A stretch of 64,000 nt of DNA from Paragonimus skrjabini miyazakii (GCA_014338405.1 JTDE01000430.1:108323-172322); one strand, 5' to 3'; shown: positions 13,151 through 25,961, counted from the stretch's first letter. The notes: generated by a model from the letters alone, not told the origin. Numbers and translations: made by a program.

Positions 13151-15885
13151 GGCCGGGTGATCTATATGCAGGTTGGTTCATTATTTTGACTCGGATTTGT
13201 GTTTGGTAATTCATTCAAGTCAGCCTCATGTGCCTAAAGGTCACTCCATTGTTTAAGCGTGTACTTTCGAGACGATCGGACAACCTGAACTGTAGTAATC
13301 GCTGCGTAGTTAATATACTGATTTCAGAAAAGAGATATGTACATATTAGAACAAATGGACCGAAGGTAAATCCGCATGGATTCACCGATTTCAGTAGGTT
13401 AGACCTGTCAAACCGAGAGACAATCGTTCAATCGACAATTGAAAACTGTGTTTTTTGGCTCACCTTGCTTTATGTTCAAGTTTCATAAGCAGAAACGTAT
13501 CTACCATATATTTCAAGAAATTCATTTACTATGAATTGTATTGTTCTAATCACAGAATTGTTTTCGACAAAACTTTATACCTTACCGTAAATTGAGTGCA
13601 GTGCACTATTCACCACAAACTTACGTTCTGACAAACCATATTGATTGAGAACAAAGACTTGTCAAGAACAATTTACTAAAGGTAAGCAATGCTGGAAAAA
13701 CAAAACTGTTATACCCGTCATTGCGGGGCAATCCGACAGTGAGGCCAGTCGTCCCGGGAAAATATATCCAGGACTCGTGTCATCTCACGACGAGTGATTT
13801 CAGTAGCAATGAATATTACAAGTTTGCACAATCTTGTTAACAAATTCGAAGTATGTTAGTGAACTAACTCGTGTACTGTGTACTGAAAGATTATATCTAG
13901 AAATATGTTGTTTTCGTCTCCAGCTACGTTTATGTTGATTTTGCGAAAAGGTGGAAAAAAGTCTTTGGAAATATCTCCCGAGATATGGATGATAAGAATT
14001 TCCATCTGTTTAAGATTAACATATACAAGGAGTAAAACAATTACCTATACAAATTGAAGGCTACCGGACGTTTTGCATTTACTGTATCCATGTTCACAGT
14101 ACCTGCAAGACCGTATTGGGAGAAGTCCATGCTCGTACGTACAATTCTTGTCATACTTATTAAACTTTCTATCACTTAGTGGGAACGGTCGTTCATCGGA
14201 TGAATTCTATCGGTACACATTTCTCCATGAAAAATCGACCCCCGGTGAACCAGTTGGGGGTGAATTGCCATGGGTTAACTCGTGAGTATATGTGATGGTC
14301 AGGATCGTAGTTCAAAGTTGGGTTCAGTAACTTGCAATAACAAACGAGTGATATGTGTTTCGGTTCGGTCGAACGGTCATTTTTGAACTTAAAGACAGAC
14401 ATTTTATAAGCAGCACTCAAATCACCTGCGCAAGTGAACTGGCTGAAACATAAATATTATTCAGCGGATGAACAGGCATAATTTATGTACTGTGTTAAAT
14501 GCGAACAATTTGAATCAGGAATTTGTCACTCGTGTACTACCCTACTCGCAACTTTACCCAAATGTGGAAAATCCAAAAGTTCCGAATTCTCTTAGTTCTC
14601 ACCTTGATCTGACATCCAACTTGTTTAGAAAGTAAAAAACCTACGTCGTACAAATTTAAAGGGTATACCGTTTGGTTTTGTCTTTCTTGTCAACTGCGTT
14701 GACATCCAAAATACAGCTAGCACAACAACAATAAATTATTCTCTTATCGTAAGATCACAGATAACAAGTTTTCCGTACCTATTAAATTTGACTCATTTTA
14801 TGCACAGTCACTGAGGTTTGGATGAAAAGCTATGTCGTAGAAGATGTCTATCTGATTTCGGATGAAGAGTGAATGTATGCGCAAATTGGTTGGGATATAT
14901 TTAGCTGACAGTAGATTGTTAGACCACCGTAGGCACAATCAGATGCCAATGCTATTCGACTTACACTGATGTATTCAATCAGAAAGTGTTCATCAAGAAC
15001 TATATTAACATTAGCCCAAAAACAAATTACTTTTCGAAAAAGGCAACGATAGCTACTCAGCTTTGTTGTTAGTTCATTACTACGAACGCAAACCGTGAAG
15101 ACGATTTACGCACACCAGTTTGCTAGTCACTCCTACACTGTCCAACCATGAAAATGAGTTCATTGGACCTCAGGGCTTTCTAATCATGAAAAACTCAAGC
15201 ACAAAGGTTGGAACATTGTCTGTTCAAATCGGATTATCTTGACGAAACCAGCAGGGTTTGTGCATATGTTTGGAAACCATTAAACTGGTGGTGTGATCGA
15301 TGACCCAACAGCATCACAGTGGACCACATTACGCTGCGTCTCACCGATTGTTACCCGTCGTAACTTTCACTTTCACCATCCCCTTCCCCCTAAAACTCAC
15401 AGTTACATCGTCGTGCAAATGCATATATCTACGCATCAGCACGTTAGTCAGGTATGTGCACAAAATTTGTTTAGCCCTGGGTGGGGACTTGACTGATAAA
15501 CTCCATTCGTATGTTTGTTTGTGACGCCGAAAACAAGGGGGCGCGTATAAATTCGATTTGGAAATCGGGAACTTAAATTAGGTTGCAAGCAGGTGATCCG
15601 AAGAAAGGCAAATTTGTGGCGGAAAAAACAAGCATGAATTCTTTAGTATTTTAGCAACCACATCTACCGCTGACGAGGCTTGTATAGTTGAAACAAAGTT
15701 AGTGAGATGAAGTAAGATGGAATTCCGTGATGCAAAGCGAGGACGTGCATTTATTGATGCACTAGCCTATTCGATCTCCTAGTTCTGTCTTGATTATTGA
15801 ACATATAAACATATAAACCGACTTACAGCGCATTAATTCTGGCGACTAACTGTACCTCATATGCTTAAGATATTTCTGTTTCCAG
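13151..15885. other. intronic stretch, no firm feature
   Basis: Mostly AT-rich. A G+C-richer patch at 15290-15470 has two overlapping open frames and a possible donor (CAG|GTATGT at 15466), but I could not decide on a frame or family. A short G+C-rich patch near 13730-13800 can fold into a hairpin. Confidence 0.4.
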
Positions 15886-16058
15886 GCCGTTTCCTGTTAT
15901 GTATAACCCCTATTTTCAATTGTCGGCTACTTTCATCAACCAGAACTATCTTTCGACGTACGCAACGATTGGTTCTCAAGTGGAGATATTTCTTTCTGAG
16001 AAAAAAAGCCTAGTATATTATAATGCATGGAATGAACATTTATACATTTACGCTCCAG
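15886..16058 (+). CDS. candidate internal exon, unrecognised protein
   Basis: A plus-strand exon framed by a strong acceptor (TTTCTGTTTCCAG before 15886) and donor (CCAG|GTAAGA at 16059). It is open throughout in one frame, entering in phase 2 and leaving in phase 1. It encodes a beta-strand-like stretch beginning PFPVMYNPYFQLSATFINQN and ending SLVYYNAWNEHLYIYAP, with many aromatic residues and no cysteine. I do not recognise the family. It sits in the 17-kb intron of the EMI-EGF gene on the opposite strand, so it would belong to a nested or overlapping gene. Its exit phase fits the exons at 18672 and 37600. A chance open frame between chance splice sites is possible but less likely at this length. 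Confidence 0.45.
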
Positions 16059-16240
16059 GTAAGATCCTTCTTCCTTTGTCAGTTCACTTTTGTAAGAGAC
16101 CGGGATCATTGGTGGACGCTAGTGTCACATGATCTAGTGAGCAAAACTCCTACTGGATGACCTTTTGACCACAAGTCTGTTGTATACAAGCCACGTGTTA
16201 ACTAGTCAAGCATTCTGTAGATTAGTCACGGACGCATTTC

Positions 16241-16363
16241 AAGTTGAACATCACCCACAATTGATCGCAGCTGTCGCATCCCCACAGACTTTGCAGTCGG
16301 CCCCTTTCGAAAAGAAGCACTAGACTCGAGTTTCGCCCTCATTAGAACTCGTCAGTAGTGCAT
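16241..16363 (-). mobile_element. hammerhead SINE, truncated copy A
   Basis: In minus orientation this copy begins two bases before the hammerhead ribozyme and continues through the conserved 3' body (AAGGGGCCGACTG, GCGACAGCTGCGATCAATTG, GGGTGATGTTCAACTTGAAA). The tRNA-like head present in other copies is missing, so the copy is 5' truncated almost exactly at the ribozyme. No target-site duplication was obvious. Confidence 0.85.
16317..16361 (-). ncRNA. type I hammerhead ribozyme, intact core (copy A)
   Basis: Minus strand, 45 nt: stem I GCACTA, core CTGACGA, stem II GTTCT-AATG-AGGGC, core GAAA, helix III CTCGAG with flanking A and U, cleavage triplet GTC, stem I TAGTGC. All invariant core positions (CUGANGA, GAAA, and UH at the cleavage site) are present. 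Stem I pairs perfectly over six bases; stem II pairs with two G-U wobbles. Predicted cleavage lies between 16323 and 16322. Helix III is short and self-complementary (ACUCGAGU), so it would form either a two-pair tetraloop stem or an eight-pair dimer, as known for the schistosome Sm-alpha hammerhead. Activity is inferred from the motif, not shown. Confidence 0.85.
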
Positions 16364-18671
16364 TTATTTGTCTTGGTATTAACGAGTTGTTTAGGTGGAA
16401 TTTGTCCGCCTTGGCTGTCAATGTTTTCTCCTTGTTCGATCGGTTCCATACGAAGCCTCAAAAGGTTTTCCCTGCATAGTTCTGAGAAGCTTGTTTGTTC
16501 AACTAGTGTGGCAAAATGCCACATCCTGTAAAACGGTTTTTTCTTGTAGGGGACTGATACTTTTTCGGAAGTTTTTCATTTGGAAGGTACAACGTTTATT
16601 TTGTTCAGACATGTTTGAAAGAAAATACAAACACTTTGATCCCTCGGATTTACGGATAGCAGATGACAAGGTGTCTGCCGACGCTCAAAATATGGTTATT
16701 TACTTTTTCTGCTGTCGTTTGGTCGCAGAGAACATCGGAAGTAGGACATGTCAGTTTGACAAACAGATAAAGGTGCATTACCAAGCCTAGAAGTGGAATC
16801 AACAAATTGATAATCAGTGCAATTGTAGAACAACTGGAAGGCATGGATTACAACATAAACGCCAGCCAGTTTTTCCGGGTTGACTATGAAGCGCTCGTAA
16901 AGAAAACAAGGTCAGTACAACAAAGAAACTTGGAGATAGCTGGAGCGATGGTCGTTCGACTACGCCATCTGGTGTTGTTCTGTCATAGAAAGCCCATTCA
17001 AACATTTTAGCTTCACTGACTAACTATCCGCCTACCCCCAAACATATCCGATTCCTACCGAGTTAACCTTGGCAGGCTGTTCAAACATCCTCAACACAAA
17101 AGCTTTCGGCATGTTCTTCCTTCAGTTTAAGGATATCGTATGGCACTAAGGCAACTGTTGTGTCACGGCACGAATATCGTATCCTCTAGAATATTAGTCC
17201 AGTATGAGCATCGGTTGTGGACAGAACTGTGATAATTGGTGTGATGGTGAACAGAATAAGTTACTGCGGTCATGTTCAGTGCAATGGACAGCTTCAGATG
17301 ACGGCCTTTCGAAACAACTGGAGAGCTGTCATATCATAGATCATTAATTTTAATCGTTCAGCCACAAATGTTATCCACAAAACCTACAGCTTACTTATGT
17401 GTCCACAATATTTTACGTTTATTTCCGTAAAAGTACTTTGCATAGTGTTTGATTTCAGTGTCTTTCCACCTGATTTCGCTATTCAAAAACGCATTCGAAA
17501 TTCTGAATCCTCACTTCTTTTGAACTAACTGGAGTTGGGAAAATGACCGTGAAATAACTATATTCACAAGCGTGTGTCGTTTAAAGTTTGTATATAGTAA
17601 TTCAGTACTGCCTAACATGAGCTCAACGGTACACTGTAAAACTCGTTTGCCTTTTAAACGTGTGGTCAGAATACAAATCCCTCAAAATATACACAAACTA
17701 AGAGATCTAACATGTCCAACTCTGACTCTAACACTTCTTTCAGGAAAAGTTTAAATGAGAAGCCAACGGGAATGTGAAAGCAGCGATCTGTTTATATATA
17801 CATAGGCCAACCAGTACTTCCAACTTAGGATGATGCCTCGAAAAAGACATACGATGTCTGAAACACGTCATTGCTGAAATGTAGAAACACATGCCGTAAG
17901 AAGGTCATTTGGGGGAAGTGAATTCAGTGGACTGCTAGATAGGTCGTGTTATATTAGTAGCGCGCTAGGCAAGTAGACTACCCTTTTGGTGTCCGACAAA
18001 TACAAGAAGTAAAACGAGAGTATTTTTACTTTTACCATGGCAACGTCGAGTACACTGCCGGATAAATATATAAAACGTCAATTTTCGGACTACAAACAAA
18101 TACACTTAAGCCTACGGAAAATCACTCAAGGTATCTGCACATAAAAATATGTGCTTATTCCCACATCAGGACCATATCCGCAGGCGTACATCAATGAAAG
18201 AGGACGATCATAGGGTTTATCTAAGCGAGGCGAGTGAAGAACCTAATGACCGGTTTCTAATACAGCGGTGTGAGTTTTGAATTCGATATATCGGCATGAA
18301 TCATCATCAATGTCGTTAAAACACTGGTTGTCGAAGAAGTAGATATCTCTGATTCACGAAACCTTTAGCGTTGTTTGAAGTGGAATGATGGACATACCGG
18401 CGGAAATTTGTGTTATGTATTGAAATGTAGAAACTTACTCCGACCATCCTAGAAATGCAAAATTGATAGTGAAGCGTTTTAAGAAACAAAAACGGTTAGG
18501 TATTTTGACAAGAATCCCAATGGTTGACAAGAGGTAGTAGTTTGTGAATAGACTTAGAGATTCGGGTCCAAGTGTATTAAAAATATTCGATAGAACAAAA
18601 TTCCAAACTTTTGTTCAGCACGCTTGAAGTTTTTTGTATTTTTTCTCTCTCCACTACCTCACATACGACAG
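16364..18671. other. intronic stretch, nothing recognised
   Basis: Contains an open plus-strand frame at 16395-16790 with no recognisable domain and no splice support. The rest has short frames only. Confidence 0.4.
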
Positions 18672-18898
18672 CCGGAATCATTTTTCAGCGATTCACTGCC
18701 TATGTACGTGTACAACGACACGATGCCTTTGTTTCTCACTCACGGAACCCGTACGCTGCACTGGCTGGCAGGCACTTCCGATCTGAGCCGAATGGAAAAT
18801 TTCTGTCCCAGTACCTATGCAAAGATATCAGTATATATGGCCTTACGGCTGTGCGGATGATTGCTGCTTCATCTATGCTGCACTCGCATGCAAACTAA
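18672..18898 (+). CDS. candidate terminal exon, unrecognised protein
   Basis: After the acceptor CATACGACAG, two plus-strand frames are open for about 60-75 codons in a patch richer in G and C than its surroundings. The frame entered in phase 1 runs to TAA at 18896-18898 and contains FTAYVRVQRHDAFVSH and RNPYAALAGRHFRSEPNGKF. The phase 0 frame runs to TGA at 18858-18860 and contains SLPMYVYNDTMPLFLTHGTR. The first would follow directly from the exon at 15886-16058. I recognise neither product, and the two-frame ambiguity halves my confidence in either. Confidence 0.35.
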
Positions 18899-19439
18899 GC
18901 TGAGGCGGTATCCGAGGTATAACTAGAAAACGAAAGGGAGCCTTCCCTACTAGCTGTTTCGACAGAAGTCATCCAGAGTGAACTTCTATTTTTGCTACTT
19001 CCCAAGAAACAAATGTTAATTTCTACCGGTATAATAGTCACTAACACTTGATTTTCATATGTAAATATTTTTGGGTCAAAAGATATTTAACAATTTGCTA
19101 AACGGTGTGGTCTTATAATGTTGTATGAGGGATACAGTAACAATATTCAGTGGCTAGTGGCCTAGACTCATCACTTGAAGGTTTGCTGTTTTTGAAGCAT
19201 ATTCAAACTATCCATCTACCTGTTGAGTCCAAAGAAGAACGTAGCCGATCGTAGTTGATAGTCGCTAGTTTAAAATCAGGAAAGCAAACGTAATTTTCTT
19301 TTCGTGACCTTGTGAAGGTAGTAGATGAGATGGGCTATGTCCATACAAACTAGCCAAGTGTGACTAATTCAAAAAATCTGATGACGATCTATTCTCATCG
19401 TAATGACCAGCAATAGAAAATCGAATTCTGACCATCTTT

Positions 19440-19690
19440 AAACAATGAACAGTCCTAGATATGCATTCAATGTGCCGTTTTGAATTATGCATATTCCATA
19501 ATTTAAATGAGACCAAATTGTGAAAAATCTGAACTTACGTTGGATTCAAATCAGGCACAGAAACAGCAAGCCTAAACGCGCCAAGCGTTCTATCAGCTGG
19601 GTCACTAAGTCATGCACAGAGCTCAGAAATGTAACATTTGGACTCAGTTACCAGTCCAGTTCACTGTGCTGTATGGAATTATCCGAATGA
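19440..19690 (-). mobile_element. tRNA-derived SINE, family 2, minus copy
   Basis: On the minus strand a tRNA-like head can be read: an A box-like GACCCAGCTGATAGAACGC (compare TAGCTCAGTTGGTAGAGCGC), then GGCGCGTTTAGGCTTGCTG and a B box-like GATTTGAATCC. It is preceded by GAGTCCAAATGTTACATTTC and followed by GTAAGTTCAGATTTTTCAC. The same order occurs on the plus strand at 19695-19920, so the two copies lie head to head. B box position 19547-19557 approximately. Confidence 0.65.
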
Positions 19691-19694
19691 TATG

Positions 19695-19920
19695 ATGGAT
19701 TGGAAACTCAAGCAAGAATTCTCAAACAGATCTATTTGAAATCCACCGAAGCTACAGTGGATTGAGCTGGTAAATGAGTCCAAATGTGAAATTTCTGGGT
19801 TCCAAGTGTGGCTTCGCAACTCAGCCGGTAGAGCGGCTGCAGCGTTTGGACACGCTGTTTTGTGGCTGGTTAGAATCCAGCTAAAGTTCAGAATTTTCAT
19901 CGAAATTCTCAACAACCTTA
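19695..19920 (+). mobile_element. tRNA-derived SINE, family 2, plus copy
   Basis: The plus strand holds GAGTCCAAATGTGAAATTTC, then a tRNA-like head: ACTCAGCCGGTAGAGCGG (A box), GCAGCGTTTGGACACGCTG (anticodon-arm-like hairpin) and GCTGGTTAGAATCCAGC, a perfect T-arm with a 5-bp stem and 7-base loop that includes the B box. AAAGTTCAGAATTTTCATC follows, matching the tail of the minus copy. A decayed tRNA gene is the alternative, but the shared flanks beyond the tRNA-like part make a SINE the better reading. Confidence 0.65.
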
Positions 19921-21219
19921 GAAGTTTGTTTACAATGCTCAGTATGGTCGTTGACTTTAATCTAACTGATACCTTCTAATCGCCAGGTTATCGAGTTGAA
20001 TTAATAGGAATTTTCCAAACTGAGTAGGTCCTAGGTCAGTCATTCATTTTTGCCAAAGGTCCATCTCTCCAGAGTAATATGGGGGTGTGAACATGATGGA
20101 TACTTGAACTCATACTTGGCGAAATAAAACCCCTAGCCCAAAGCAACTTTGTCATAGTTGGATTTCTGATTGTAAGACAAGTGGAGTGTAAATTCTTGCC
20201 AAGCACACTGACCATACCGTCAACTAACAAGCCCAAACCTTTTGTACAACTGCGATAGACTACTCTCAATAAAGCATCTTGTGACCGGTTAACTACAATT
20301 TTACAGCACAATATTCAATAATACCGAGTTGATTTAAGTGTGTTCACAAACAGATTAGTTAACTAAACTTATCACAGTGATTATTCGATGCATCATGGCA
20401 GACTCAGTTCAGTTCATTCGTTTTGGGATAATTTACCTCAACTCTGAGTCACTCGAAGACAACAACTCTCATGGAGTTGGAGCTGTTATTATGGGCAACA
20501 GCAAATTTGAAACTGCAGAAGTCATAAAAACCATAACATAAGGTTACAAACAGTTCAATGAGAGAGTATCATTCTAACCTGCAGTCGCACTTATACCAAA
20601 ATCTTGATCAAGTAGAATCCGTTCTATTGAGGACGCATCCCGAACTAGGACAACAGAAAATTCGAAGAACATCTGCACAACATCCCTTTGGTCAGTGAGT
20701 TATTTGCTGATTATGCTGGTGGATTTCACTTCCGCAGAATTCATTTGTTTAAACTGTGCACAAATTAGACGTCTAGATATTTGCGTCACTGTATTTTTAC
20801 GCATGTGCGATTTTTCTATTGATTCCAACCACAATATGTGCACACATTCAGGTATGACCTAAATGGATTTATGATTGGTTTTTCACATGATATGCATGAC
20901 CTAGAATAACAGAATCTAATACCATGTTTACGGCTTCAAGATTACAGGGTTGTACCACTTACCTTTTGAAGATATGTGTTTGCCTTGCAGGTTGTCACTC
21001 GTTCATTTGAAGTGGTCTACAGAATAATCGAGATAACTGGAGACTCCCAGCTCATTATAGAACATTACTAACAGCTGCGGTCTTGGTTGATATTCCGTTG
21101 TACTAACAGAAGTGTTTTGCTCCAAGTTGGATATTACACAGAAAGACGGAAATATTTTGTACAGTCAAGTGGTAATTAGTCGCATTGTGCTTTACCACAC
21201 TTTTCTACTCAATAGTTCG
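19921..21219. other. stretch without a supported gene
   Basis: Between the family 2 SINE pair and the Penelope-like element. It may hold the decayed 5' part of that element, but I see no conserved motif before about 21220. Confidence 0.4.
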
Positions 21220-22680
21220 GGCGCATCAGACCAAGAGGGACGGTCATTTCACACCTCTGTAGTCTCCCTGAAGTTCACAAAGATGGAGTACCTTTCAAGA
21301 CCGATTCCCAACACGTATAATTCTTCGTATCATGCCTTAGCTCAGTGACTAATGAAGCTACTGGAACCGATCAAATTGCAACGGACCCCATTCAGTTTAA
21401 AAGATACTTTTTATTCAGTATATCGAGACACAACGTGATTTCCTTAGACGTAACCTCGTCGTTCACCAACTTGTCAGTAAGAGAACCTATCGAGTACCTG
21501 TGCGCTTAAGCTGAAAACAGAAAACTCAACGTCGGCACTTCCATCGTCAAATTAAAAGAGCTATTATTATTATGCACCTCAAACGTCCAGTTTCAATTCA
21601 ATGGGAAGCTCTATAGACAATGTGATGGCGTAGCAATGAGCTCTCCGTTGGGTCCGTTGTTGGCAGACATATTTATGGCCAAATTAGAAACCAACGAACT
21701 ACTTCTTGTCGTCAATAATTGCTGTCTCTATAGACGCTATGTAGACGATATATTTTGCCTCATAAACGACGAAGATGACACACAATCTCTACTAGCTGAA
21801 TTTAATCGTGCGCACTCCAACATCGCATTCATTATCGAATTAGAGATGAATAACCAACTGTCATTTATACATGTTGTCATGTTCCGTAGAACTGACGGAT
21901 CAGTTCAGAGGGCAGTTAATAAAAATAACATTAACCGGCCAGTACACACACTTCCTCAGCTTTGTCCCGCTGAAGTACACGAGGAATTTGGCGTGCTACT
22001 TAACAAGCACAGCCAAAGTGATATACAAGTCATATACTGTATCGGAGGAACTCCAACACATCTCGAATGTGCTAAGTCAAAATAAATATCCGTAACTGTT
22101 CCTGGACAGGAACATGCAACCAAAAATGAGGCATGAAATTGTTCAGACGGTGGATAAAAAGTTTGTCGTTATCACCCTATCACACAAGAGGAAGCTGCCA
22201 GTGAAATTATCATCCGCCGAGTTTGTAATGCAGTTTATAGTGCCTATTCGGCAGAACGGGTCATCCTGTCGTTCACTACCTGCCCGGTACTGGTGTCACA
22301 CCTCAAAGATAGCTTGCCTAGGTCTTCTTCGTTCTTTGGTGTTTTCTCTCTCACCTGTTGTTGTCAAGCTGGTTGTGTTGAGAAAAAAACAAGGTGGCTA
22401 TCAAAAAAGATTCGTGAACATCTCCCGAAATGGATTATTAACGGTTCAATGAAGCCCATTTCTAGTGCAATCAGTTCTCAGTTAACTGACGCTGGTCATC
22501 AAATTGAGCTGGATGCAGCCTTTCTAGTCTTCCGCAAGTTCGTCAAGCCCACTTCAGGGGTGTCAGATTGCGACTGTTATCAACGGCCGAGGCAATTGCT
22601 ATCAAACTCTGTAACTCCAAAAACAGTTCGTGCGAACTTTACATCTCCTTTGGCCTACTATCCCACAGCCACTTGAAACT
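21220..22680 (+). pseudogene. Penelope-like element: reverse transcriptase and GIY-YIG endonuclease, frameshifted
   Basis: The plus strand carries, over at least three frames, the C-terminal two thirds of a Penelope-like retroelement protein. In order: LPEVHKDGVPFK (21268 onward), ISLDVTSSFTNLSVREPIEY with a stop soon after, GVAMSSPLGPLLADIFMAKL (about 21627-21686), the catalytic YRRYVDDIF (about 21730-21760), a frameshift near 21920 into TGQYTHFLSFVPLKYTRNLA, and after further breaks the GIY-YIG part with LKDSLPRSSS, FSLTCCCQAGCVEKKTRWLS and IREHLPKWI. Penelope-like reverse transcriptases resemble telomerase and carry the GIY-YIG nuclease at the C terminus. The YVDD motif is intact but the frame is broken several times, so the copy is inactive. 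Confidence 0.9.
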
Positions 22681-25600
22681 CAAGCAGGCGTGAACCACTT
22701 AACATCGCCGAATGCATGTCTCACGTCAGGCAAGAGTGATAATGTCACACATTCACCAGCACTCCCACCCACCTCTAGTAGACTATGATCCGCCCCATGT
22801 TTATGATTTTAATGGCCTATTTGACTTGCTTTGATTTTTTGTATATCAAACTCATGTACACTGTGTAATTGTATGATCTCGAAGAGAATTACTGAAAAAA
22901 GTTGTTCGTATAATTGACTACATTTAACCTATGGCTGATGATTCTGTTTTGTTTAATTGGTTGGAGTGTAAAATTTTATATAGTTTTATCTAATGAGCTC
23001 AGGATCTACTCAGCTTAAGTAACCATGATGTTTGCCAATGCTCGAATTTCAACACCGTTGCCAGAAACGTTGTTACTGTCCATTTGCATGTATGACATTT
23101 CGAGTGTGCTCTAGGTCGCTTTCACGAACAGAACGGAGAGCCACATACGTAGTCAGTTCTGTGAGTACGTCCAAAATCGGAATACCAAAGCGTTGATAGA
23201 AATCGTGAAACAGTGGCATGTAATGAAACATCATAAAGAACCGGTGTTCCTGGTTGCCAGACGGTTGTTGGTACGTCGACCTCAGTTAGGGTAGGTGAAA
23301 ATCATTCCAATACGGTTATCAACCGATGCTGAAGATCCTTCTCATTTGTTCGCGGACGTTGACTATTAGCAGCGACAGTCGTTCTTATACTTAAAGAAAG
23401 GCTCGGCAACCAATGTCTTTTGGCTAATGACACTGTCATTTGGCTTCACACGAACTATTGCACTCTGCGCTGTTCGTTAAACCACGACCAACATTGTGTA
23501 CTTGATATGATGAGGCAAGGTCAGTTCCGAAGATACGGTGTGCAATATGAATAGAGTAAACAACCTAAACGAAAAAGTTCGCAAACTCTTTATGTGCAGC
23601 TTAATATTTTAGTGTTGTTTTTTGACAGACTATTCAAAAGCAGTGAGTTGGCCCATCGGTAACAGAGGGTGGTTTATAATTCTACTGTAGTCATCTATAT
23701 CTGGTCACGGTAGGACAAGCTGTTACTATGAAGCGGATACCCCAACTGACCACATGGCACATTTCCCAGTGAATTTGAAATTGTGACTCGGACATTTTAA
23801 ACAGCGTGGTCAACTGGTGACTCTGCTGGGCAAGAATTAACTGTTTGCAGTTGAAATATTATGGAAGCAATTGAGAAATCTTGCAAAAATCGCGAGCGAG
23901 TAAAACTAACTAGGGCTATAAACATAGTTCTAAAGTCTTCGAAATGTTGCCATTGGCGTAAAGATTTGATGCATCTTAATAGTGCCAGTGGAAAGGTGTC
24001 GACTTTTGGTAGTTTCACATTCATTTATGGTTTGTACTCCCGACGACAAAGAAGAGGGTGTATGTTTAATTGCATACTACTGAAATCTGCCATAAATACA
24101 TATAGTTATTTCTAAAAGTTAAAGTTGTGGAGGTTATCGTTATGTTTATATATTTAGAAAACACAATTAGTGGCAGTGGTATGCGGAAAATAATGGTGAG
24201 ACCTGAATATTGATGATCAAACCAGCTTTTGCCCTCCCACTTCATTAGTAAAAATGTAAAAGACATCTCCCGGAAGCCACCTGTAAAAGACGGTGGAGGC
24301 AGCGGTATTAGTCCTTATTCTGATACTTCCTCTGGACTAATTTATCCTAGTAAATTCATTTCGACACAATCCAACCTAGGAATAGTTCTTTTAAAACAAA
24401 CAACTCTGACAGGCAATTTACCTCGAAAAGATTTCATCCTGAGTATACTTGCCCGGAGAATGGGAGTGGCCGTGAAGGAGTTGGGAGATTAATCAGTGTG
24501 TCACGACAAATAATTGAATGAGGACTACTCTCATCACTGTCTCTCTGATGTAGCATACAAAATAGACTATGCATAGCGGCTTCTTGTTACCTTCAAGGTG
24601 ATAGTTATTTACTAATTGCTCGTTTCACTTTTTTAATCATTAGATGAAACGATATCCCGAAAGACTTCTAGGAAATGCTTTCTAAGTTTGAAACATTCAC
24701 GTCTCGAGAGATTTCTCAACTGAAATGTTGTACCGGTTCACGAAAGTGAACAACCAGGATGAGGTTTCTGAAAATGCTTCATTGACATCCATTGTGTTTG
24801 TAACCGCAAAAGCACATAAACAAAACTGTTAATGTAGTGTACATTGTCTCTCATAGGATGACATAGGTCCAGGAGTAATTTACTTGGGTTTTCCTACTCT
24901 GGCGTAAATCGGACATATTTACTCTAAATCTACAGAAGTATCCCATATCTAAGAGTGTCCTGTTCAATTTTCAAACTAGCTCTTTTCTGATTCTTTCAGT
25001 TGTGACTTTCGTTTTGTTGTTTCAGGCAAATGCTCTGTAACAAAATGAATACTTGTTGGCTGGAAACGAGGTGGTTTGCTAAACTGTGATTTCGGTGAAA
25101 TCTCCAAATTGATGACCACTGATCTATGCGTCTGGTCGTAAATATCAGGGGGCACTAATGAACTGGGAGCCACATATGATGACTGCTGTTAAACTAACTC
25201 AATTGCATGAACTGTGAAAATATGTAAACATTTATATAATTGTGTGTACACCAATTGCTACTTGTGGATATCGTCGCAGACTGGCGAACGATGGTAAAAG
25301 AAGACATAATGAATTGTTAGCAAGCGATAAACAAAATTATGGGGAGCCTAACTATTTTTGTTATGGTCGAAGACATTGACTCAATCAAGTTGAGGTTGGA
25401 AATGCCGCTAGTTTGGTAGCAAATCGATATTAGTGGCATTCGTGTTGCCGCGTTTTATTGGAGGTGTTTGTGAATCAAGAGCTTAAGAAGGTGCACGATA
25501 ACTGTATTATTGCGATTTGTATCGTATTCATTATACGTGTCACTAAAATAAGAGTGCTTTTGTTTAACATAACAGTATACACGTAGTGTAATCTTACTGA

Positions 25601-25961
25601 TAGCCAATTCGAAGCGGTAAATAATTCTGAAGAATACGGTAATTTGTTGAGTTCTGTACGATTTGAAACACTGAGGAAAAGCCTGTTATTTATCTACAAT
25701 TTTGTAGAGAGATTTCTGTTCAGTTGATGGGGGGTTAATGACATTAAGATACACAAGACAGTCAATTAACAGTTTGATAATAATCAGACACCTTTTTGAC
25801 TGAAGAAGGAAATTCACCTGACAAGGCAATGCACTGATGTGCCTAGTGCCCATGAAGTGATTTCTGCATTGTAGTGAAAGACCTAACATGGTCGATAAAA
25901 GTGGATAATAAGGGATATTTTCAATGACTTTAAAAGGATATGGCCTACATTTAACTATCCG
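22681..25961. other. stretch without a supported gene
   Basis: AT-rich with short open frames. 22681-22860 probably belongs to the 3' end of the Penelope-like element; 23100-23560 is richer in G and C but shows no recognisable product. Nothing else recurs within the window. Confidence 0.4.

Noticed and set aside
13735..13800. Possible second, Sm-alpha-like hammerhead (minus strand: ACGAGTCC, loop, GGACGACTGG)
   Set aside because: A stem II-like GTCC/GGAC hairpin is present, but the core is wrong on both sides (TGACACGA for CUGACGA, GACT for GAAA) and no stem I could be paired.
16395..16790. Open frame of 131 codons on the plus strand
   Set aside because: Longest frame in the window but without recognisable domain or splice support; such lengths arise by chance in 64 kb.
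19806..19880. Functional tRNA gene
   Set aside because: The T-arm is perfect but the acceptor stem does not pair, the anticodon loop has the wrong size, and flanking repeat sequence is shared with another copy, so it is a SINE head.
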